Assembly: GCA_002438905.1 (NCBI GenBank)
Contig: DJSA01000077.1
Span: 1-8,203 of the forward strand
Length of the DNA stretch: 8,203 nucleotides
DNA from: Bacteroidales bacterium UBA6346
Lineage (GTDB): Bacteria; Bacteroidota; Bacteroidia; Bacteroidales; UBA932
Reading direction: 5' to 3'
The notes beneath the pieces were generated by a model. It did not search any database. It was not told the DNA's origin and saw nothing but the letters and a program-made list of their open reading frames with translations. The position numbers and the translations under genes are program-made. Of the stretch, positions 1-5,316 are shown piece after piece. Within the stretch, counting starts at the first letter, position 1, and each line of letters begins with the position of its first letter.

Positions 1-2
1 TG

Positions 3-875
3 GGCGGAATCTATGCCGCCGGAGGTCTTGAGGACTTCAAGAAATGGCTGTTTCAGCTCAACAACTACAAACTTTTGTCTCTGTTGGATGTTTCCCTGAG
101 CAAGAGCTACCTCGTTAAGGGCGAGAAGGTCATCGAGGCCATCAAGAAGGTGGTTCCGAACGTCAATATCGAGGACCTTCGCATTCCGTACCGTGCAGTG
201 GCTACCGACCTCTACACCGGAGAGGAAGTCGTCTTCAGGGAAGGCCGGCTGTTCGACGCGATCCGCGCCTCGATTTCCATCCCCTCGCTTTTCAGACCGG
301 TCAAGTACGGCTACCACACGCTCATCGACGGCGGTGCGGTGAATACGGCTCCTTTCAGTATCGTTCCCCGCAACGGACACGACATCCTCGTCTCGTTTGA
401 CGTGAACCAGCTTGATTCCCAGAAGATTGCCGGGTATGTCAAGGAACTTGAAGATGCCCGTGACGCCGATCCTGAACTGCATGAAGAGATTGCCGCCATC
501 CTCGCTCCCATTTCATCGAAGAAGGGGCTTTCGCTTCTCGACATGGTCAAGACAGTCGGCGGAGAGGCGCAGCGCGTGTTCAAGGAAGGACGTTCGGCTG
601 ATGAAAAAGTCCGCCAGCTCAAGGGAAAGGCTGTCGCCGAAAAGATGCCGTTCATCGTCGAGGATGACAATTACTACTCCATCCTTTCCCGCACCTTTTC
701 CCTGATGCTCCGCACTATAGCAAACCTCCAGCTTCAGATGTACAAGCCGGACATTCTCGTCAAGATGAGCTTCGATTCCTACAGCACCATCACCGACTAC
801 GCCAAGGGCGAGGAAATCGCCGATAAGGGGCGTGCTCTGATGGCCGAAGCCCTCGACAAGTACGAAGCCGAATAG
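3..875 (+). CDS. Patatin-like phospholipase, C-terminal part (5' end outside window)
   Basis: The frame is open from base 3 and ends at TAG 873-875, giving 290 visible residues; an in-frame TTG at 75 is internal, not a start. Patatin-family proteins are Ser-Asp dyad lipid acyl hydrolases. The fragment opens with GGIYAAGG, which in the family sits directly after the GxSxG nucleophile elbow, so the serine and the glycine-rich oxyanion loop are just upstream of the window. The block IPYRAVATDLYTGE, then AIRASISIPSLFRPV, then LIDGG (fragment residues about 107-111, Asp codon 327-329) is the typical patatin core, the Asp of DGG being the second catalytic residue. The last roughly 160 residues are a charged helical tail that may bind a membrane or partner; no membrane segment is seen. 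The gene converges on the uvrA-like gene. Family assignment is firm; substrate is unknown. Confidence 0.9.
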   Translation, partial: GGIYAAGGLEDFKKWLFQLNNYKLLSLLDVSLSKSYLVKGEKVIEAIKKVVPNVNIEDLRIPYRAVATDLYTGEEVVFREGRLFDAIRASISIPSLFRPVKYGYHTLIDGGAVNTAPFSIVPRNGHDILVSFDVNQLDSQKIAGYVKELEDARDADPELHEEIAAILAPISSKKGLSLLDMVKTVGGEAQRVFKEGRSADEKVRQLKGKAVAEKMPFIVEDDNYYSILSRTFSLMLRTIANLQLQMYKPDILVKMSFDSYSTITDYAKGEEIADKGRALMAEALDKYEAE

Positions 876-895
876 GTGCGCGATTACTGCGTTGC
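875..895 (+). repeat. 21-nt direct repeat, copy 1
   Basis: The sequence ggtgcgcgatt, then A, then ctgcgttgc begins on the last base of the patatin stop codon and recurs at 1000-1020 with a single difference (G for A at the 12th position). The two copies flank the gap between the convergent genes. Each copy can fold weakly on itself (GCGAT with GTTGC, including wobble pairs). The repeat is seen directly; any role is unknown. Confidence 0.7.
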
Positions 896-953
896 ACGGC
901 TTGCCAAAATCCTCACAACCGAAAGGTTGCTGCGGTATTTGGCTTCATCGTGC
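894..953. other. Long imperfect hairpin with GAAA tetraloop in convergent gap
   Basis: Nested complementary arms occur in order: GCACG 894-898 with CGTGC 949-953, GCCAAA 903-908 with TTTGGC 938-943, CC 911-912 with GG 934-935, and CAACC 916-920 with GGTTG 925-929, closing on a GAAA loop at 921-924. Internal loops separate the arms. It lies between the 3' ends of two convergent genes, so it could slow 3' exonucleases or act as a bidirectional terminator-like structure, but no T tract follows it on either strand. It could also be a REP-like extragenic palindrome. The pairing is read from the sequence; the function is inference. Confidence 0.55.
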
Positions 954-999
954 GCCTTGCACTCACACACCTCTTCGGCTTCGATGCTTCTGCCTTTTG

Positions 1000-1020
1000 G
1001 GTGCGCGATTGCTGCGTTGC
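1000..1020 (+). repeat. 21-nt direct repeat, copy 2
   Basis: This is the second copy of the repeat at 875-895 (20 of 21 bases identical). It is followed by a run of six T at 1022-1027, which overlaps the uvrA-like stop codon. The weak GCGAT/GTTGC hairpin (1005-1009 with 1016-1020) plus the T run could act as a poor intrinsic terminator for the patatin transcript on the + strand. Confidence 0.65.
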
Positions 1021-1025
1021 CTTTT

Positions 1026-3590
1026 TTACATGAATTTTCCGGTAATGCTTTCTGGGCAGGCGCGGACTTCGGCGGGTGTGCCGGAGATGACTATGGTGCC
1101 GCCTTCGGAGCCTCCGCCAGGGCCCATGTCAATGATGTAGTCGGCGCTGCGGATGACGTCGAGGTCGTGTTCTATGACTATGACAGTGGCTCCTCGGTCG
1201 ATGAGCCTGCGGAACACGCCGAGAAGCGTCTGAACGTCGGACGGATGCAGGCCTATGGTCGGCTCGTCAAAGACAAAGACCGAGTCTTCCTGGCCGTGTC
1301 CCATCTCGCTCGCGAGCTTGAGCCGCTGCGCCTCGCCACCGGATAGGCTCGGGGTCTCCTCTCCGAGAGTCAGGTAGCCGAGTCCTAGGTCCCTGAGCAC
1401 GTTGAGCCTCTGGCTCACGAGTTTCAGATCCGCGCATGCGTCAATCGCATGGTTGACGTCCATATCCATCAGTTCAGGCAGCGAATGCCATTCCCCTGCG
1501 GCATTCTCGCGCCGCACCAGGCTCGCCTGCCTTGAGTATCTTGAACCCCGGCAGTCGGGACAGGGGATGTTCACGTCAGGAAGGAATTGGACGTCAAGGC
1601 TGATGACTCCTGTCCCATCACAGGTCGGGCAACGCAGCTTTCCGGTGTTGTAGGAGAAGTCTCCGTCCTTGTAGCCGTATTTCTTGGCGTCAGGAGTCTT
1701 CGCGAAGACTTTTCGGAGCTCGTCATGGACATTTGCGTAGGTTGCCACTGTGGAGCGGACGTTGATTCCGATGGGGGAGGCGTCGATGAGTTTTACCTGT
1801 CTTATGCCCTCGGCCTCTATGTCAAGGACGTGCTCCGGCAGCTTGGCTCCGCTGATTTTTGCCTGAAGCCCCGGGATGAGGCTTTCCAGCACCATGGTTG
1901 TCTTTCCCGAACCGGAAACCCCCGTCACGACGATCAGCCTGCCTTTGGGAAGCCTTACCTCAAGCGGCTTCACTGTGTGAATCGCCGCTGTCCGCATCGA
2001 GATTGTGCCTTTTGAGAAGAGAACTTCATTATGTGCGGTGCCGCCTATTGGGCCGTGGCCGTTTTTCCCTATGCTTGACAGGTGGTCTGTTCGTGTGGCT
2101 TCTGTCGCAGGTGTGTCATCATTCACTGATGCCGCTCCTGAAAGGAACGGCCCTATCCGAGAGTCCGGGCTGCTCTCTATCTCCTCAACCGTTCCCTGCG
2201 CAATCACCTGCCCGCCGTCGGCTCCGGCTCCGGGTCCCATTTCAATCATCCAGTCGGATTCCTTTAGAATCTGCGTGTCATGATCTACAAGCACGACAGA
2301 GTTACCATCGGCAATCAGGTCGTTCATCACTCCGGTAAGCCCCACGATGTTAGCCGGATGCAGACCTATGGACGGCTCGTCAAGCACATAGAGTACCCCC
2401 GTTGTTCTGTTGCGTACAGCGCGTGCGAGTTGCATCCGCTGCCTTTCCCCGGTGGAGAGAGTGGCGGCGCTGCGGTCGAGCGTCAGGTAGCCTATGCCGA
2501 GATCGAGCAGCCTCTTTGCCGTGTCAAGGAAGGACTCGCAGATGCTTTCGGCCATCGGCCTCATCTCCTCTGGCAGCGTCTCAGGCACGCCGCGTACCCA
2601 TCCGACTATTTCCGAGAGCGTCATCCTGCACGCATCCGCCAATGAGATTCCCCTCAGCCTCGGTGCACGAGCCGCGTCCGAGAGCCTTGTGCCATGACAG
2701 TCCGGGCAGACCTCGCTTCGGAGGAATTTTTCCACCCGCTTCATTCCCTTTTCGTCCTTGACCTTGGCGAGGGCGTTCTCTATGGTATAGACGGCGTTGT
2801 AATAGGTGAAGTCCAGCTCGCCGGCCTGATTGCTGTTCTTCGGGTGATAGAATATGTGCTTCTTCACGGCCGGACCGTGAAATACAATATCCTTTTCCCT
2901 CGGACTCAAGTCCTTGAAAGGCACATTGGTACGCACGCCCATTTCTCGGCAAACGTCGGTCATCAGCGACCACATCAGCGTGTTCCACGGAGCGACCGCC
3001 CCTTCATCAATAGTGAGGTTTTCGTCCGGCACGAGCGTGCTTTCATCCACTGTCCTCACGGTTCCGGTTCCATCGCAGGTCCGGCAGGCTCCCTGACTGT
3101 TGAACGACAGTTCCTCCGCAGATGGTGCATAGAAATGCTCCCCGCACACAGGACATACGAGTTCCTGCCCCGCAGCCACTTTCAGCGACGGCTCAAGATA
3201 GTGCCCGTTCGGACATCGGTGGCTCGCGAGGCGTGAGAACATAAGCCGCAGACTGTTAAGCAGTTCCGTACCGGTGCCGAAAGTACTCCTTATCCCGGGG
3301 ATTCCCGGTCTCTGGTGCATAGCAAGTGCCGCCGGGACATAGAGAACCTCATCGACGAGCGCCTTCGAGGCCTGAGTCATGCGCCTGCGCGTGTAGGTCG
3401 AGAGCGATTCCAGATAGCGCCGCGACCCTTCAGCGTACAGCACCCCGAGCGCCAGCGATGATTTTCCCGACCCCGAAACTCCTGCTATCCCGACAATGCG
3501 GTTAAGCGGCACATCAACATCTATATTCTTGAGATTATGCACTCTCGCGCCTCTAACCTCAATCTCTCGTGGAATATCCCTTTCTTTCAT
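1026..3590 (-). CDS. uvrA: UvrA-like excinuclease subunit A, UvrA2 type without UvrB-binding domain
   Basis: Tandem ABC ATPase of the UvrA family, 854 residues from the ATG at 3590. UvrA recognises distorted DNA as a dimer. Visible in order: GARVHNLKNIDV at the N-terminus, Walker A GVSGSGKSS (37-45), zinc module CX2C-X19-CX2C (Cys 146, 149, 169, 172), signature LSTGERQR (378-385), Walker B with DEP 404-406, H-loop His437, a polar linker about 484-520, second Walker A GVSGSGKTT (557-565), second zinc module (Cys 654, 657, 677, 680) around FLPDVNIPC, LSGGEAQR (749-756), DEP 775-777 and His808. Between the N-terminal RCPNGH and the first CPVC there are only about 20 residues, where canonical UvrA carries the UvrB-binding domain of roughly 110. 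That matches UvrA2/DrrC-like proteins linked to drug or damage tolerance. The first signature has LSTGE rather than LSGGE. Start choice: family homology begins near 3590, where G-rich stretches lie upstream; the frame stays open to an ATG at 3719 (897 residues), and 3638 is another candidate. Confidence 0.93.
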   Translation of the reverse strand: MKERDIPREIEVRGARVHNLKNIDVDVPLNRIVGIAGVSGSGKSSLALGVLYAEGSRRYLESLSTYTRRRMTQASKALVDEVLYVPAALAMHQRPGIPGIRSTFGTGTELLNSLRLMFSRLASHRCPNGHYLEPSLKVAAGQELVCPVCGEHFYAPSAEELSFNSQGACRTCDGTGTVRTVDESTLVPDENLTIDEGAVAPWNTLMWSLMTDVCREMGVRTNVPFKDLSPREKDIVFHGPAVKKHIFYHPKNSNQAGELDFTYYNAVYTIENALAKVKDEKGMKRVEKFLRSEVCPDCHGTRLSDAARAPRLRGISLADACRMTLSEIVGWVRGVPETLPEEMRPMAESICESFLDTAKRLLDLGIGYLTLDRSAATLSTGERQRMQLARAVRNRTTGVLYVLDEPSIGLHPANIVGLTGVMNDLIADGNSVVLVDHDTQILKESDWMIEMGPGAGADGGQVIAQGTVEEIESSPDSRIGPFLSGAASVNDDTPATEATRTDHLSSIGKNGHGPIGGTAHNEVLFSKGTISMRTAAIHTVKPLEVRLPKGRLIVVTGVSGSGKTTMVLESLIPGLQAKISGAKLPEHVLDIEAEGIRQVKLIDASPIGINVRSTVATYANVHDELRKVFAKTPDAKKYGYKDGDFSYNTGKLRCPTCDGTGVISLDVQFLPDVNIPCPDCRGSRYSRQASLVRRENAAGEWHSLPELMDMDVNHAIDACADLKLVSQRLNVLRDLGLGYLTLGEETPSLSGGEAQRLKLASEMGHGQEDSVFVFDEPTIGLHPSDVQTLLGVFRRLIDRGATVIVIEHDLDVIRSADYIIDMGPGGGSEGGTIVISGTPAEVRACPESITGKFM

Positions 3591-3732
3591 CCCCTTATCC
3601 CCTTTTTTTTCGTTTCCCCAGTAAATCGTGTTGAACATCTGTCTCACCCGAGCCTCATCGATGATGAATCCGCGAAACTCCGGATATTCCGCAAAATTAG
3701 CGCAATTTTCAAAAAACATTTCTATGTGTTCG

Positions 3733-3753
3733 TTATTTTTGACTCAAAAATAA
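3733..3753. repeat. Perfect 21-bp palindrome, candidate operator
   Basis: The arm TTATTTTTGA (3733-3742), a central C (3743), and the exact inverted arm TCAAAAATAA (3744-3753) form a perfect inverted repeat. It covers the -7 box of the predicted minus-strand promoter and, by symmetry, offers a TATTTTTG box on the + strand too (3734-3741). Related half-sites follow: TCAAAATAA at 3757-3765 and TCAAAAAATTAA at 3770-3780. It may be a regulator site or the by-product of symmetric A/T-rich promoter boxes. Confidence 0.5.
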
Positions 3754-3774
3754 ATCTCAAAATAACTGATCAAA
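3745..3774 (-). promoter_or_regulatory. Bacteroidota-type promoter for the uvrA-like gene
   Basis: Read on the minus strand, TTTG (3774-3771), an 18-bp spacer, and TATTTTTG (3752-3745) match the Bacteroidota -33/-7 consensus TTTG and TAnnTTTG. Transcription would start near 3738-3740. That gives a leader of about 20 nt to the ATG at 3719, or about 150 nt to the homology-supported ATG at 3590. The region is A/T-rich, so a chance match is possible. Confidence 0.5.
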
Positions 3775-3804
3775 AAATTAAAACAGCGTCTAAGAAAAAA
3801 TGAC

Positions 3805-3812
3805 TAATTTTG
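3805..3812 (+). promoter_or_regulatory. Bacteroidota -7 box upstream of the PurL-like gene
   Basis: TAATTTTG fits TAnnTTTG exactly and would start transcription around 3818-3820, only some 12-15 nt before the ATG at 3832. No clear TTG -33 element lies at the usual distance, so the call rests on one box. No Shine-Dalgarno is visible in the short leader, as is common in this phylum. Confidence 0.4.
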
Positions 3813-3831
3813 TCGGATAAAGTTCATTTCT

Positions 3832-5160
3832 ATGAAACGGAATCCGGATGTGTTTTATTCCAGATATGTCATTGACGGGGTCAGGCAGGACGTGACTCCG
3901 GCGGATATGCTTGACGAGTGCATGCTGCCGGTGGAAAACCGCGCCGATGAAGCGGATGAGGAGGAATTGCCCGAAATATGGGACGAGAAACTTGATGTGC
4001 CGCCGGAGAATATGGAGTATTCTGCCGCGCAGATTCCTGCCTATATAAAAGAGGTGACGGACGCGGCGCCTGCAGCCCAGGACCGCGAATTCAATGTCCT
4101 CTATCCGGAAAGTTTTGCCAGACAAAGGGTTGCGGCATCGCTGATTGATACCCTCTGGCTCGATGGGGAATTCCGTCTCGACGACCTTCGTCTCTGGGCA
4201 GAATGGGGTTGGGACTCCGGAAAAACGGGTAATATGGCGGCGTTTTATGCTTCGGTGCAGTCTGCGACAGAGTACATATATGACATAGGCGTTGAGGTGC
4301 AGGGTTATCTCTATGAGGAAGGAAAGGGCGCGTGCGTGAATTCATATTTTGCTACGCTCGCTTCCTACGGGGAGGATGCTGAACCGGCGGATGATCTTGC
4401 TGAGATTGAGGATGTTCCGGACAAGGATTGGGAAGAGGATGATGTTGCCCCAGATGAGGAGCGGCTCTGGACTGTCGGTGGAGCTCCGGACGTGAATTTC
4501 GATGCGGACCGCGAGGTCTGGATGGGAGATGAGCGCAAGTGCTCCGCTCGTCTTGTCGGCGCTTCGGCGGCGGCTTCTTCTGACAATGCGGTTCCGTCTT
4601 CTTGTCAAGAGTTTACTTCCGAGTCGTCTGCGGTCTTGGCTCCTGGTTCTTTTCTGATATATGTTCCTTTCGATACCTGCTCTCCGCGCCTGGGCGGCTC
4701 TCTTTTCGCGAAGGCCCTCGGCTGCAACGGCGGTGCCGCGCCTAACATTGCCGATCCGGACTATTTCATCGACTGCTACGAGGTTGTCCGTGACCTTGTC
4801 TCCGATGGAGTTGTGCTTTCCTCAAGAACAGTATGCGATGGCGGGCTTGCCGTGGCGGCGGAGAAACTCGCTGCTGCATCAGGATTGGGCATAAGACTTA
4901 ATGTCAGGGGAATGTGTGCGGCATGCGGAGAATCTGACGTCGTGAAGGTTCTTTTCGCGGAAATCCCTGGTGTCCTGCTCCAGATTTCCGATGACGACAG
5001 CGACTACATCGACTCCCAGTTTCTCCTGCAGGACGTCGCCTACTACCGCGTTGGCCGCCCCGACCCGTCGTTTGCCGGCGTCGAAGTCGCTCCGGAGAAC
5101 AACGGCATAGACCGAGTTCTGTCGGCACTCCTCGACGAAGCCTCTGAAGGCGAAGATTAA
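3832..5160 (+). CDS. Acidic protein resembling a degenerate second AIRS half of PurL (FGAM synthase); no glutaminase domain
   Basis: 442 residues, strongly acidic, with no signal peptide or membrane segment. I do not recognise a named gene, but from about residue 97 the order of motifs follows the second AIR-synthase-like half of PurL. RQRVAASLIDTLW, then LWAEWGW (121-127) sits where PurL has its LSANWM-type motif. Next come GNMAAFYASVQSATEYIYDIGVEV (134-156, shown here for its helix-like spacing), a GK at 164-165 where PurL has GKDS, APGSFLIYVPFD (270-281), RLGGSLFAKALG (286-297), CDGGL (335-339) for PurL SDGGL, LFAEIPGVLLQI (374-385) for the LFNEELGAVIQV-type block, and YYRVGRP (404-410). 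Catalytic motifs are altered and the C-terminal glutamine amidotransferase domain is absent. Residues 1-90 are unrecognised; 36-56 and 181-210 are Asp/Glu-rich and look disordered. It may be a pseudoenzyme or purine-pathway partner; that is inference. Divergent from the uvrA-like gene, 156 bp ahead of ppdK. The frame is intact, so it is not an obvious pseudogene. Confidence 0.6.
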   Translation: MKRNPDVFYSRYVIDGVRQDVTPADMLDECMLPVENRADEADEEELPEIWDEKLDVPPENMEYSAAQIPAYIKEVTDAAPAAQDREFNVLYPESFARQRVAASLIDTLWLDGEFRLDDLRLWAEWGWDSGKTGNMAAFYASVQSATEYIYDIGVEVQGYLYEEGKGACVNSYFATLASYGEDAEPADDLAEIEDVPDKDWEEDDVAPDEERLWTVGGAPDVNFDADREVWMGDERKCSARLVGASAAASSDNAVPSSCQEFTSESSAVLAPGSFLIYVPFDTCSPRLGGSLFAKALGCNGGAAPNIADPDYFIDCYEVVRDLVSDGVVLSSRTVCDGGLAVAAEKLAAASGLGIRLNVRGMCAACGESDVVKVLFAEIPGVLLQISDDDSDYIDSQFLLQDVAYYRVGRPDPSFAGVEVAPENNGIDRVLSALLDEASEGED

Positions 5161-5208
5161 TGAAGGGGCGCAGAAATTGATTTAAATGGTGATAATTATT
5201 TCCTACTT

Positions 5209-5251
5209 CGCGCATTTTTTGCTAATTTCGCGGCGCAATGTGCGCGTGCCG
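5209..5251 (+). other. GC-rich alternative hairpins in the ppdK upstream region
   Basis: GCGCA 5233-5237 pairs with TGCGC 5241-5245 around a 3-nt loop. The same 3' arm (TGCGCG 5241-5246) also complements CGCGCA at 5209-5214, and CGGC 5231-5234 complements GCCG 5248-5251. The pairings are mutually exclusive. No T tract follows, so this is not a clear terminator for the upstream gene. It matches no riboswitch I know and may be coincidental. Confidence 0.3.
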
Positions 5252-5260
5252 TAAAATTTG
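5226..5260 (+). promoter_or_regulatory. Weak candidate promoter for ppdK
   Basis: TTTCG (5226-5230) and TAAAATTTG (5252-5260) are separated by 21 bp and approximate the -33/-7 pair, but the -7 box has one extra base between TA and TTTG. A start near 5267 would give a leader of about 50 nt, nearly all A/T, ending at the ATG. Such leaders are usual for well-expressed Bacteroidota genes. Read-through from the upstream gene is also possible. Confidence 0.25.
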
Positions 5261-5316
5261 CGGCGATGTCGAAAATATTACGAAAATATATAATTATCTA
5301 AATACAAAATAATTTT

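Noticed and set aside
75..77. TTG at 75 as the start of the patatin-like gene
   Set aside because: The frame is open to base 3 and the upstream residues GGIYAAGG belong to the patatin core, so the true start is outside the window.
894..953. Intrinsic terminator between the convergent genes
   Set aside because: The hairpin is broken by internal loops and neither strand has a T tract directly after it.
876..1346. Open + strand frames across 876-2988 opposite the uvrA-like gene
   Set aside because: They are antisense shadows of a well-supported UvrA-family gene, with low-complexity translations and no family motifs.
4342..4608. Minus-strand open frames within the PurL-like gene (Ser/Arg-rich)
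   Set aside because: Their composition is what the complement of acidic, alanine-rich codons gives; no motif or promoter supports them.
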